Positions 11,287-19,995 of a stretch of DNA of 64,000 nucleotides are shown one piece after another. Origin of the DNA: Arenicella xantha (lineage in GTDB: Bacteria > Pseudomonadota > Gammaproteobacteria > Arenicellales > Arenicellaceae); the NCBI RefSeq assembly GCF_003315245.1, contig NZ_QNRT01000004.1, positions 1 through 64,000 of the forward strand, written 5' to 3'. Every line of letters starts with the position of its first letter. The first letter of the stretch is position 1. The position numbers and the translations under genes were made by a program. Under the pieces are notes generated by a model that made no database searches, was not told the origin of the DNA, and worked only from the letters and a program-made list of their open reading frames with translations.

Positions 11287-11328
11287 GTTGTCTTTAGTTC
11301 TAAAATCTTAAGTGCGTAATAATTTAGT

Positions 11329-11931
11329 ATGAAACAGTTACCAACTCAGCAGCGTGCATTGCGCAAGCGACAAGCGCTCATTGACGCCGCTGAACAGGAG
11401 TTTTCAGAGAGTGGTTTCGAAGTTGCAACGGCTAAGTCTATTGCTGCTCGAGCCGGTGTTGCGGTGGGAACGTTTTATCAATACTTTGATAATAAACACG
11501 ATATTTTACGCGAAATTGCTGAGCAAGGATTTGCTGAACTACATGCTCGCATCCCGTTACTTGATCTGCAGCTTGCGGATGGCTCACGAGATAGAATCGT
11601 CTCGTTATTTTCTGAAACCTTAGACTTTGTGTATCAGTACCATGCGCGACGCCCTGAGCTGCACCGAGTGTTGGAGCAACGTCGCGTGGTAGATGCTGAT
11701 TTGAGCGAGATAATGTGCCGCGGTGAGGGTGTGCTGCGTGCTCGCGTGCTTCAGTTTGTTCAGAGCTTTAACACGCCTCATGCCGAGATCGTCGCCAGTA
11801 ATTTGTTTGCTATGGCAGAAGGGCTTGTTCATCGCCATGTATTTGAGCCTAACCAGCATAATCCTCAACAGGTAATTCAGATTGGCGCTGAAATGCTGTC
11901 TAGTTATTTTTTAACCCATTACCCCCAATAA
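11329..11931 (+). CDS. TetR/AcrR-family transcriptional regulator
   Basis: A 200-residue regulator with a typical N-terminal TetR helix-turn-helix (about 15-60): LIDAAEQEFSESGFEVAT, then IAARAGVAVGTFYQYFDNK. The C-terminal ligand-binding helices are not specific enough to name an effector. It starts at an ATG 43 bases after the 48-bp palindrome and ends six bases before the amidohydrolase gene, so the two form an operon. The arrangement predicts autoregulation and control of the divergent hydrolase. The inducer is probably an acylated or amide substrate of the linked enzymes, but this is inference. Confidence 0.92.
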   Translation: MKQLPTQQRALRKRQALIDAAEQEFSESGFEVATAKSIAARAGVAVGTFYQYFDNKHDILREIAEQGFAELHARIPLLDLQLADGSRDRIVSLFSETLDFVYQYHARRPELHRVLEQRRVVDADLSEIMCRGEGVLRARVLQFVQSFNTPHAEIVASNLFAMAEGLVHRHVFEPNQHNPQQVIQIGAEMLSSYFLTHYPQ

Positions 11932-11937
11932 AATCTT

Positions 11938-13842
11938 ATGAAATTCGACACGCTTATTCAAAATGCTCGCGTATTCAATAACGGTGAGCCACCGGTTACC
12001 GAAGACATCGCTATTCTCGATGGAAAGATTGTAAAGCGGGGGCATAAATTGCCATCGGCTGAGGCGGGCCGTGTTATCGATGCAACCGGGTTGTGGGCCA
12101 TGCCTGGCTTGTTCGATATTCATACGCATTATGATTTGGAGTTAGAAGTTGCGCCCGGATTGCCCGAATCAACTCGGCATGGAACCACCACGGTGGTGAT
12201 TTCTAATTGCAGCTTAGGACTCGCATATGGCAATCAGCGAGAAGGTGCTATCGACCCAATTGTAGATTGTTATGCTAGGGTCGAAAATATGCCAAAGTCA
12301 GTTCTGCGTGCTTGTGCTGACAAGATCGATTGGTCTACGCCAGAAGGGTACTTAGAGCATCTTGATGCGCTTAATCTTGGGCCGAATGTGGTGACCATGA
12401 TTCCGCATTCAATGTTGAGAATTGAAGCGATGGGATTTGAAGCCAGCGTAACGCGCGACCCAACGTCGGACGAAGTTGAACAAATGCGTACTAGTTTGCG
12501 TGCTGGACTGCGGGCCGGCTACGTAGGCTTTTCGACCGACGCGCTCCCGTTTCACTATTTAGCGAATCAGCCGAACTGCCATAAAACTATACCGACTCAG
12601 TTTGCTAAATACGATGAAATTAAGCAGCTGACACAAGTTGTTCGCGAAGAGGACGGTATTTGGCAAGCTACACCACCAAAGGATCGCCCGCTCGAGGTAT
12701 TCAAAACTTTCTTGCTGTCGTCTGGCCGCTTGCACGGAAAACCACTGCGAACTACGGTAGTTGCCGCCCTTGATGTGGCGGCTAATCGCAATCTAATTAA
12801 GCTAACTCGGATTCTGAACGGAATAATTAACTCAAAATTCTTTCGTGGCGATTTTTACATGCAGGCGTTAGGTGCGCGATTTAAAATATGGTCGGACGGA
12901 GCTGTGACGCCAATTGCCGAGGAAATTCCTGAACTAAGAGCGTTAAACGAAACTGATCTGGAAGACCGTGCAGCTCGTCAAAAAATATTGACTGATCCCG
13001 ATTACATAAAGCTTTTTCGGGCCATGTGGATGAAAGGAAAAACCGGCTTTGGATTGGCTCGAATAAAGCGTTTGCTACGAGTTGAAGACTACGCGTTTGA
13101 TCGAGATATGGCAGGCATGACTGTTGACCTGTGTCCTTTGAAGGAATGGGAGGGCAAGACTTTTCAGGCTCTGTTTGAGCGCGTACTCAATGCTAATCGT
13201 GGCACGGCGACTGACGTCACTGAAGCTGAGCAATTAATCATCTCTAGGGATTTCTTCTGGGTGAGTGACGAAGCCGATTTTATGCTGCAAATTCTGCGTA
13301 CCTTTGACACTGAGTTGTCGTGGTATACCGTCACGGCTAATCGCGATATACGCACGGTTCGAAAGCTCTTGATGGACCCAGCATTGCTTCCGGGCTTTAA
13401 TGACAGCGGTGCTCATTTAACGAATATGGCGTTTTATGATGTTAACCTGCGCAGCCTCAAACTGGCCGCAGAAGGTGGTGAAGCGGATGCAAACTATATG
13501 GTAAAACGTCTAACCAAAGATGCGGCGGATGTATTTGGCGTGGCCCGCGGGACTATTTATCAGGGCGATATTGCCGATTTGATTTTGGTGGATCCTAAGC
13601 AGTTAGCTATGTATGACGGCGAGGCCCATGTGCAACGAATTTACCGTGATGAGTTTCAGCATCCACAACTGGTGAATCGATCTGATCAAGTTGTACCATT
13701 AGTGCTAATTAACGGTCAGGTTGCTTGGCAGAACGATGCATTTTCCAGTGAACTTGGGCGACGCAAAATGGGGTCTTTGCTAAAGCCGACTCATCTGCAG
13801 GAGTCACAGGCTCAGGTTGCTGCAGCCGCAGTCGCAGCATAA
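11938..13842 (+). CDS. Amidohydrolase, N-acyl-D-amino-acid deacylase type
   Basis: A 634-residue amidohydrolase-superfamily enzyme. It has the opening beta domain (FDTLIQNARVFNNG, then DGKIVKRG) and the first metal motif in PGLFDIHTHYDLE. The overall organisation and length match the D-aminoacylase branch, including the HGTTTVVISNCSLG stretch after the HxH motif and the late GFNDSGAHLTNM segment. Members hydrolyse N-acyl-D-amino acids or related cyclic amides. It follows tetR by six bases and is probably repressed by it. The last ~25 residues are Ala/Gln-rich and look like a disordered tail. The exact substrate is not predictable; dihydropyrimidinase-like activity is less likely from the sequence pattern. 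Confidence 0.82.
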   Translation: MKFDTLIQNARVFNNGEPPVTEDIAILDGKIVKRGHKLPSAEAGRVIDATGLWAMPGLFDIHTHYDLELEVAPGLPESTRHGTTTVVISNCSLGLAYGNQREGAIDPIVDCYARVENMPKSVLRACADKIDWSTPEGYLEHLDALNLGPNVVTMIPHSMLRIEAMGFEASVTRDPTSDEVEQMRTSLRAGLRAGYVGFSTDALPFHYLANQPNCHKTIPTQFAKYDEIKQLTQVVREEDGIWQATPPKDRPLEVFKTFLLSSGRLHGKPLRTTVVAALDVAANRNLIKLTRILNGIINSKFFRGDFYMQALGARFKIWSDGAVTPIAEEIPELRALNETDLEDRAARQKILTDPDYIKLFRAMWMKGKTGFGLARIKRLLRVEDYAFDRDMAGMTVDLCPLKEWEGKTFQALFERVLNANRGTATDVTEAEQLIISRDFFWVSDEADFMLQILRTFDTELSWYTVTANRDIRTVRKLLMDPALLPGFNDSGAHLTNMAFYDVNLRSLKLAAEGGEADANYMVKRLTKDAADVFGVARGTIYQGDIADLILVDPKQLAMYDGEAHVQRIYRDEFQHPQLVNRSDQVVPLVLINGQVAWQNDAFSSELGRRKMGSLLKPTHLQESQAQVAAAAVAA

Positions 13843-13965
13843 TCCAAGCCTGTATGGTGTAAATCTAAATATAAATGCGAATTATTCCTATTTGCGGTTG
13901 AGTGTGGAAATGTGTAACGGTATATTGCGGCCTATTCAAATAACCCACACTTTACCTTTACTTAC

Positions 13966-16182
13966 ATGCAAAAGAGGAATGTTGTGCTGGCGCTGGCGGC
14001 GATGTTGTGCCCAGTGCTGGCAAGTGCTGACGGTGCGTCCGAGGCGTTGGAAGAAGTTGTAACAATCGGTTCTAAAGCTGATATTGATACAATCACTGGT
14101 GCGGCTCACCTTATTGATGAGGCCACACTAGACAAGTTCGAGTACAGCGATATTCAGCGTATCTCGCGTGAGGTTCCTGGCGTCTCAATCCAGATCGAAG
14201 ATGGTTATGGCCTGCGACCCAATATCAGCATTCGCGGTGTGGCAACTGAACGCAGTGGCCGTATCACATTGCTTGAAGACAATGTGTTAATCGCACCAGC
14301 ACCGTATTCGGCACCTTCGGCCTATTATTTTCCGACCGCTGGACGCATGCAATCGTTCGAAGTAGTTAAAGGGCCTGCGGCGATCACGCAGGGCCCATAC
14401 ACTATCGGTGGTGCGTTAAACATGGTTTCAACAGCCATCCCTGCAGAGCGCAAAGGCAAGTTGATGATGGAAGTCGGGCAGGACAGCACCGCCCGTGTAC
14501 ATGCCGTCTATGGCGACCGTACTGACTCAGGCTTTGCGTACCTACTTGAGGCACACCAGTGGCAGTCTGACGGGTTTCAGCAAGTTGACCGCTCATCTAC
14601 TGATACCGGCTTGGATGTCACCGATTACATGGTAAAGCTTGCGTACGCTCCGGAAGGCAGTGCTCACTCGGTGGAGCTTAAATTGCAAAAAGCCGACCAA
14701 GATTCAAATCAGAGTTATTTAGGTTTGACTGACGCTGATTTCCGACGCGATGCTGATCGTCGCTACGGCCTCTCAGAATTAGATACAATCTCGACGGCTC
14801 ACGAACAGGCGATATTACGATATCGTTTTGAATTTTCCGAGTCACTCAGCTTCTCGGCTACCGCGTATAACAACACTCATGAGCGTGATTGGTTCAAGAC
14901 CGAGGGCATGGATCTAGATGGCAGCGATGATGCGCAAGCGTTTGCACAAACTAGCTGGTCAAATATCATTCAGGCTATCAATCTGAACGATGAAGTTGAT
15001 GGGTTTTCGAGTGACCAGCTGCAAGCCATACTCGACGGTAGTCTAGATACCGCAGCAGGTAGTATTCAACTACGCAGTAATGCGCGTGAATATTATTCAC
15101 GCGGTCTACAGTTAAACATGGATTGGGCGATCTTGACCGGTGAGGTTAAGCATACGCTCGAAGCTGGAATTCGTTACCACGAAGATGAAGAAGATCGTCT
15201 ACAACGTAATAGCACTTACCAACAATTGGCCGGTAAATTGGTTTTAAATGACGTTGGTGAGCTTGGTAATGCTGGCAATCGAGTGCAGCAGGCTGAAGCC
15301 GTTGCGTTATACGCTTATGATCGCATCGAGTTTGGTGATTGGGTGTTTACCCCGGGTTTCCGTTATGAATCGATTGACCAAAACCGGACGCGTTTTACCG
15401 GCGGTGTTGATCGAGTGGTGCGCGATGGCCGCGAGAATCATACTTCGGTTCTGTTGCCTGGGTTTGGCGCCATATATCGCCTAAACGACAGCTTGTCGCT
15501 AGTGGCTGGTGTGCACAAAGGCTTTACTGCGCCGAGTAATTCACCAGGCGTTCGTGAAGAGGAGGCAATTAATACTGAGTTTGGCTTGCGTTATGTGAAT
15601 GACAACACTCGACTCGAATTGATGGCCTTTATCAGTGATTATCAGAACTTGCTCGGCGAGTGCACAGCGTCATCCGGAACTGGTTGTGAAGTTGGTGATG
15701 CCTTTAACGGTGATGCTGCAAAAGTGCGCGGTATCGAAGCGCTTTTTAGCAACCGTGTGGCGCTGGCCAATGACCTTAATCTGACCACATTAATCTCCTA
15801 TACCTATATCGATGGTGAGTTTGATACGAATATCGCTGACACGGCTTTTTTTGGTGATGTAAGCGCAGGTGACCCTATTCCTTATATTCCGGAGAACCAG
15901 CTGCAGCTATCCCTTGGCATCGAAGGTGGTAAATGGCAAGTTAACGCAAACCTTAGTTATGTCGATGAGGTCTGTACTAGAGCTTCATGTGGAGACTTTG
16001 AACAGACCGAAAGCTCCTCCACTTTGGATTTGGCAGCCCAGTACTATTGGCAAGACAACATTAAACTATTTAGTCGTCTAGAAAATCTGACAGACGAGCG
16101 CGATATTATGGGGCGTCAACCATATGGTGCTAGGCCTAACAAAAGCCGAACTGCATCGATTGGGGTCGAATTAACGTTCTAA
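13966..16182 (+). CDS. TonB-dependent outer-membrane receptor, FecA-like
   Basis: A 738-residue TonB-dependent receptor. It has a signal peptide (MQKRNVVLALAAMLCPVLASA), a TonB-box-like EEVVTIGS just after it, a plug domain (about 45-160, with RISREVPGVSIQ, ISIRGV and GPYTIGGALNM), and a 22-strand barrel ending in a final aromatic Phe. The C-terminal block LENLTDERDIMGRQPYGARP is typical of FecA-type receptors. An internal GTG at 13984 has a better Shine-Dalgarno sequence (AGAGGA), but the ATG at 13966 gives the proper positively charged signal peptide. A terminator follows. The next genes are the lasso cyclase and precursor in the same direction. Proteobacterial lasso loci often carry such receptors for uptake or sensing of the product, so this one may bind the lasso peptide or a siderophore. 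Confidence 0.93.
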   Translation: MQKRNVVLALAAMLCPVLASADGASEALEEVVTIGSKADIDTITGAAHLIDEATLDKFEYSDIQRISREVPGVSIQIEDGYGLRPNISIRGVATERSGRITLLEDNVLIAPAPYSAPSAYYFPTAGRMQSFEVVKGPAAITQGPYTIGGALNMVSTAIPAERKGKLMMEVGQDSTARVHAVYGDRTDSGFAYLLEAHQWQSDGFQQVDRSSTDTGLDVTDYMVKLAYAPEGSAHSVELKLQKADQDSNQSYLGLTDADFRRDADRRYGLSELDTISTAHEQAILRYRFEFSESLSFSATAYNNTHERDWFKTEGMDLDGSDDAQAFAQTSWSNIIQAINLNDEVDGFSSDQLQAILDGSLDTAAGSIQLRSNAREYYSRGLQLNMDWAILTGEVKHTLEAGIRYHEDEEDRLQRNSTYQQLAGKLVLNDVGELGNAGNRVQQAEAVALYAYDRIEFGDWVFTPGFRYESIDQNRTRFTGGVDRVVRDGRENHTSVLLPGFGAIYRLNDSLSLVAGVHKGFTAPSNSPGVREEEAINTEFGLRYVNDNTRLELMAFISDYQNLLGECTASSGTGCEVGDAFNGDAAKVRGIEALFSNRVALANDLNLTTLISYTYIDGEFDTNIADTAFFGDVSAGDPIPYIPENQLQLSLGIEGGKWQVNANLSYVDEVCTRASCGDFEQTESSSTLDLAAQYYWQDNIKLFSRLENLTDERDIMGRQPYGARPNKSRTASIGVELTF

Positions 16183-16215
16183 GCGGCTGACAGTTTTAGG
16201 CCGCTGCGTCTATAT

Positions 16216-16247
16216 AAAAAGGGCCGGTTTCATATCGGCCCTTTTTT
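16216..16247 (+). terminator. Terminator after TonB-dependent receptor
   Basis: The inverted repeat GGGCCG / CGGCCC (16221-16226, 16236-16241) is extended by an A-run/T-run pairing and ends in six T residues. It separates the receptor gene from the lasso cyclase gene, so these are probably separate transcripts. Confidence 0.88.
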
Positions 16248-16287
16248 GTGCTTATCAGATTTTAAGCGCTGCTGTTACACTCACTAC

Positions 16288-18141
16288 ATGAGTGCATTTT
16301 TTGTAGCGATCAACCGTTCCGGTATTCCATTTAGTGAGCCTTGCGCTGCCCGCATGATGCAGCAAATTAAGGTGTTCGGTCACGATGCCGAACGTCTGGT
16401 TGTGTGTGACCATTATGCGCTTGGTTATCAAGCGCGGTGGTCGGTTCCCGAGGAGGTAGACGAAGTACAGCCACTCTACGACGCACAATCGCAGCAATGG
16501 TTCGTATTCGACGGTCGTGTCGATAATCGCGCCGCGTTAATTGCAGCCTTGAACGATCCGCAGTTAACTCAGCGTAGCGATGGTCAGCTGCTATTTCGGT
16601 TCTGCCAACAGTTTGGTGAGTCTCGGCTAAACGACGTGATCGGGTCATTTGTCTTTGTGTTGTTCGATGTGCGGCGTAATCAGGTCATTGCAGCGCGCGA
16701 CCCAATGGGCGGGCGTTATCTTTGTCATGCGCTGACCGACGAGCATCTGTTATTTGCCACCTATGAAATGGCTATCGTGGCCCACGGCAGCGTAAATTAT
16801 CATTTAAACCAAGAAAAAGTCGCGCGAACTGTCGTTAGTGAACTCGAGAGTGTGCCGAGCAGTACGATTGATGGCGTGATCCCGCTTAAGCCCGGTGAAT
16901 GCGTTACGACGACGACTCAAAATATAAGGTTTCAGCGCTTTTACAAAGCCCCTAAATCGTCTGTCGGAAAACCGCTAAGTGACGCAGAGTATGCGCGTGA
17001 ATTTCGGCGGCTGTTAATACAAGCAGTGCAGCGGCGAATGCGGAGCGTCGGTAAGGTTGGAAGCCTGCTCAGTGGTGGATTGGATTCTATTCCTGTCACC
17101 ATTGCGGCGCAAGGGTTGGTGAGTGAGCCGATCTATGCCTTTTCCTGGACCTTTGATGATTATCCTGATGTCGATGAACGGTGCTATTCAGAACCTATCT
17201 GTCGTCAATTTGGTATTCAACAAGTTCCGATTACCTGCGACCATACTTGGCCCCAACTCGACGCTTCGACCCTCACAAACCCAGTCTTTCCATTTGGTAT
17301 ACCGTATTCGGAATGGCAACAGGCGGCCTTTCAAGAGGCAAAAGCCGTTGGGGTGAAAACAATTCTCACTGGAATTCACGGTGATCTGCTCTATGGTCAC
17401 TTTCATACCCTGCTATTTGAGTTGGCGGCAGCAGGGCGACTTTCGGATGCATGGAGTGAGCTGCGGCGAATATGGCGGGCGGTACCTAATAAGTGGAGTG
17501 TTGTTAAATATTACTTGTTGTTACCGTTGCCCGGCATGGAGCGATTTGTGGCGTGGCGCGCACGGAGAAAAAACCATCAAAACCCAATTCTACAATCGTC
17601 GGTAGCTGCTTCAATTAAACATCGACGACACTGGCTCGCGGCGGAGAGTCGAGAAGCGCGGCGCTCTCAGCAGTGGCAGGTCGTATTTGATGGTTTTGCA
17701 GGCGAAGATGCGGCTTTAGGTCGCTATCTGGAGGCTAAGTATGGGATCGACCGCAGATACCCGTTCCGTGACCGTGACCTGTGTGAATTTATGATGTCGG
17801 TGCCGGCGGATCAGCTTTACTACAAAGGTATTAAACGACCGATAGTGAAGCGCGCGTTCGCACCAGAGCTTAGTGCGGAACTTCTGGCCCGTAACAATAA
17901 GACAAGCTTCGATAGTGTTATTCGTGACGGAATTTTGTCGGACACAGAGAACCATAAATGGTTCGCCCGCCCAGCGCCCGAGTGGTCTAAATATGTAAAA
18001 CAGTGTAACTTTAATGAGCTGGACCACGACAATGTTGACGTACTTACCTTAAAGTGGCGATGCGGATACTATGAATACTGGAAATCCGTATGCTACAATC
18101 CGATTTTCTGCGAGTTGGTGCAGAGTGACAAAAATGCGTAA
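16288..18141 (+). CDS. Lasso peptide macrolactam synthetase (C protein)
   Basis: A 617-residue asparagine-synthetase-like protein. The N-terminal class-II glutaminase-like domain keeps FDGRVDNRAALIAAL and RDPMGG, but position 2 is Ser, not the Cys nucleophile (MSAFFVA). This is typical of lasso cyclases that do not need glutaminase activity. The synthetase domain has the ATP-pyrophosphatase loop SGGLDS at 262-267 and TGIHGD at 361-366. It should adenylate the side-chain acid at ring position 7-9 and join it to the core N-terminus. The ATG at 16288 is chosen because an upstream TTG lies inside the preceding terminator; its ribosome site is weak. The precursor gene starts 25 bases after its stop. 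A role in another amide-forming pathway is possible, but the adjacent precursor makes lasso synthesis by far the best call. Confidence 0.88.
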   Translation: MSAFFVAINRSGIPFSEPCAARMMQQIKVFGHDAERLVVCDHYALGYQARWSVPEEVDEVQPLYDAQSQQWFVFDGRVDNRAALIAALNDPQLTQRSDGQLLFRFCQQFGESRLNDVIGSFVFVLFDVRRNQVIAARDPMGGRYLCHALTDEHLLFATYEMAIVAHGSVNYHLNQEKVARTVVSELESVPSSTIDGVIPLKPGECVTTTTQNIRFQRFYKAPKSSVGKPLSDAEYAREFRRLLIQAVQRRMRSVGKVGSLLSGGLDSIPVTIAAQGLVSEPIYAFSWTFDDYPDVDERCYSEPICRQFGIQQVPITCDHTWPQLDASTLTNPVFPFGIPYSEWQQAAFQEAKAVGVKTILTGIHGDLLYGHFHTLLFELAAAGRLSDAWSELRRIWRAVPNKWSVVKYYLLLPLPGMERFVAWRARRKNHQNPILQSSVAASIKHRRHWLAAESREARRSQQWQVVFDGFAGEDAALGRYLEAKYGIDRRYPFRDRDLCEFMMSVPADQLYYKGIKRPIVKRAFAPELSAELLARNNKTSFDSVIRDGILSDTENHKWFARPAPEWSKYVKQCNFNELDHDNVDVLTLKWRCGYYEYWKSVCYNPIFCELVQSDKNA

Positions 18142-18166
18142 GTTTATGAATAATAAAAGAGAAAAA

Positions 18167-18355
18167 ATGTCTGTTGCCTCGGTTGAGAAAACTGATGTTG
18201 CTTCGACAAATTCGGCTCGGAAGCCATACCAAAAGCCCGTTTTGACGTGCTATGGAGATGTGCGTGATGTCACACTTGGGCCAACATTCGGTGGTGGCGA
18301 GAGTGGATGCGAAGGCATATTCAAAGTTGGCCCCGGTGGTTGCCCTGGACCTTAA
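18167..18355 (+). CDS. Lasso peptide precursor (A protein)
   Basis: A 62-residue precursor. The leader (1-37) contains KPYQKPVLTCYGDVRDVT and matches the lasso leader pattern Y-x2-P-x-L-x3-G-x5-T-x: Y21, P24, L26, G30 and T36 at position -2. Cleavage after Leu37 would free a 25-residue core (18278-18352) starting GPTFGGGE. Gly1 can link to Glu8 for an eight-residue ring. Cys11 and Cys22 lie in the tail and could form a disulphide, and the core ends GCPGP. The ATG at 18167 has an AAGAG-type site five bases upstream; in-frame ATGs at 18134 and 18146 are less well placed. Order is cyclase then precursor, the reverse of most clusters. No B1 or B2 gene is adjacent. The sequence is not one I recognise as a characterised lasso peptide. 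Confidence 0.87.
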   Translation: MSVASVEKTDVASTNSARKPYQKPVLTCYGDVRDVTLGPTFGGGESGCEGIFKVGPGGCPGP

Positions 18356-18358
18356 TTG

Positions 18359-18388
18359 GACAAAGGCTCATCAGACAAAGGCTAATCA
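18359..18388. repeat. 15-bp tandem duplication after lasso precursor
   Basis: Two adjacent 15-base units, GACAAAGGCTCATCA (18359-18373) and GACAAAGGCTAATCA (18374-18388), differ at one base. They start four bases after the precursor stop codon. The role is unknown; it may be a simple slippage duplication. Confidence 0.75.
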
Positions 18389-18456
18389 ACGGTAATGAGC
18401 GGCGAATTTGGTAGCAAGATCTAATGGGCAAAACCCACAGAGCGTTTCGCCCCTAA

Positions 18457-18484
18457 GCTCTAAGCCAATCAAGCGGCTTAGAGC
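18457..18484. other. 10-bp perfect stem-loop between lasso precursor and PFK
   Basis: GCTCTAAGCC and GGCTTAGAGC pair perfectly around an eight-base loop. No T-run follows on either strand, so it is not a classical intrinsic terminator. It may end or stabilise one of the two convergent transcripts. Confidence 0.6.
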
Positions 18485-18572
18485 AGTCGGTAGCTAAAAC
18501 CTGGGTCACGCCTAACCTCTACGCGATACTCTATCGCGATTGCGTGGCTGCACACTGCATCTTACTAGCTGG

Positions 18573-19838
18573 TTATTCCGTTAACGTAAATGCTGGCAAC
18601 TTTTTAGCTACTTTGTATTTCTTCAGTACCACATACTCCGGCAGACCATTGCGATAACTTGGATAGTCCTCACCTTGGATTAGCGGCGCTAAGTAGCGAC
18701 GACAAGCTTCAGTTATAAAAAAGCCATCTTCTGAGATATAATCGGTCGGCATTTTTTCTTCGACATTAGCTACCTCGGCAAGCGGGGCTTTACCCAATTT
18801 CCACTCATAGGGTTCATCGCTGGTGCGCACAATTGTTGGCATGACCGCATTGTGACCTGAAACCGCCAGTTCAACTGCTTCGTGACCTAATGCATAGGCA
18901 TGTTCGACATCTGTTTTAGAGCCTATATGGCGTGCTGCTCGTTGCAAATAATCGCATACCGCCCAGTGACATTTAAAACCTAAGGATGCCTTTATTAAGC
19001 CGGTTACCACGGGGGCAACGCCGCCTAGTTGAGCATGCCCAAAGGCATCGCGCACGCCGGAATCGGCTAGAAAACGACCGTCAGGATACGCCGCTCCCTC
19101 TGAGACCACGATGCTGCATTGGCCTTTGTTTTTGACTGTCTCGGCGACTTTAGCGAGGAACGCAGCTTCATCGAAAGGCACTTCCGGAAACAATATAATA
19201 TCGGGGCCTAAGCCGCGCTCGTCAGCGGCTAAGCCGGCTGCAGCGGCGATCCATCCTGCATGGCGCCCCATTACTTCCATCACAAATACTTTGGTGGAAG
19301 TTGAACTCATTGACGCTACATCCATCGACGCCTCTAAAATAGAAATAGCAACGTATTTCGCGACAGATCCAAACCCAGGTGAGCAGTCGGTGAATGGCAG
19401 GTCATTGTCGATGGTTTTAGGCACGCCGACGCAAGTAATTGGGTAGCCCATGGAGTCGGATAGTTGCGACACTTTGTGTGCTGTGTCTTGTGAGTCGCCT
19501 CCACCATTGTAGAAAAAATAGCGAATATCATGCGCTTTAAAAACGTCAATTAAGCGCTCGTACTCGGCACGCTGTTCTTCAATCGATTTGAGTTTGTAGC
19601 GGCATGAACCAAACGCACCAGACGGCGTCATTTTGAGAGCTTCGATGTCAGCTTCAGATTCCATGCTGGTGTCGATAAGTTCTTCGAATAGAGCGCCTAA
19701 TATGCCATCCTCGCCAGCGTAAACCTTGTTGATCTTATCTGGGTGCTGACTGGCGGCTTGAATTACCCCAGCAGCTGATGCGTTGATGACAGGGGTGACG
19801 CCACCAGATTGGGCGTAAAAGGCGTTGTAAGCAGTCAT
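18573..19838 (-). CDS. pfp: 6-phosphofructokinase, pyrophosphate-dependent type
   Basis: A 421-residue phosphofructokinase converting fructose-6-phosphate to the 1,6-bisphosphate. Family motifs are NGGGDSQDTA, the catalytic PKTIDNDL loop and GRHAGW. The Asp after the glycine run and the Lys before TIDND are the residues that in PFKs favour pyrophosphate over ATP, so a reversible PPi-dependent enzyme is most likely. The ATG at 19838 is preferred over a longer frame to 19922 because MTAYNAFYAQSGG is where the family begins. It is convergent with the lasso genes and divergent from the ferredoxin gene. Proof of phosphoryl donor would need biochemistry. Confidence 0.88.
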   Translation of the reverse strand: MTAYNAFYAQSGGVTPVINASAAGVIQAASQHPDKINKVYAGEDGILGALFEELIDTSMESEADIEALKMTPSGAFGSCRYKLKSIEEQRAEYERLIDVFKAHDIRYFFYNGGGDSQDTAHKVSQLSDSMGYPITCVGVPKTIDNDLPFTDCSPGFGSVAKYVAISILEASMDVASMSSTSTKVFVMEVMGRHAGWIAAAAGLAADERGLGPDIILFPEVPFDEAAFLAKVAETVKNKGQCSIVVSEGAAYPDGRFLADSGVRDAFGHAQLGGVAPVVTGLIKASLGFKCHWAVCDYLQRAARHIGSKTDVEHAYALGHEAVELAVSGHNAVMPTIVRTSDEPYEWKLGKAPLAEVANVEEKMPTDYISEDGFFITEACRRYLAPLIQGEDYPSYRNGLPEYVVLKKYKVAKKLPAFTLTE

Positions 19839-19995
19839 GGTCTTCTCAAAGTAAAGGAAAGTGATGGGTTTGATCAATCTTTCGGTTGCCCCGTAAGGAG
19901 CTTGAATGCGAGTATATCGCATGTGCTGAAGAAGGACATTTGCTTTGACGGCATAGCGTTATAATTCCTTAGAATGAGAATATGAGAGAGTAGAC

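Noticed and set aside
16246-16287. Upstream TTG start for the lasso cyclase
   Set aside because: It lies inside the receptor terminator, lacks a ribosome site, and would add residues not seen in this family; ATG at 16288 fits better.
18356-18572. Hidden B1/B2 gene after the lasso precursor
   Set aside because: I read both strands of the 217 bases and found no frame long enough for an RRE protein or a protease.
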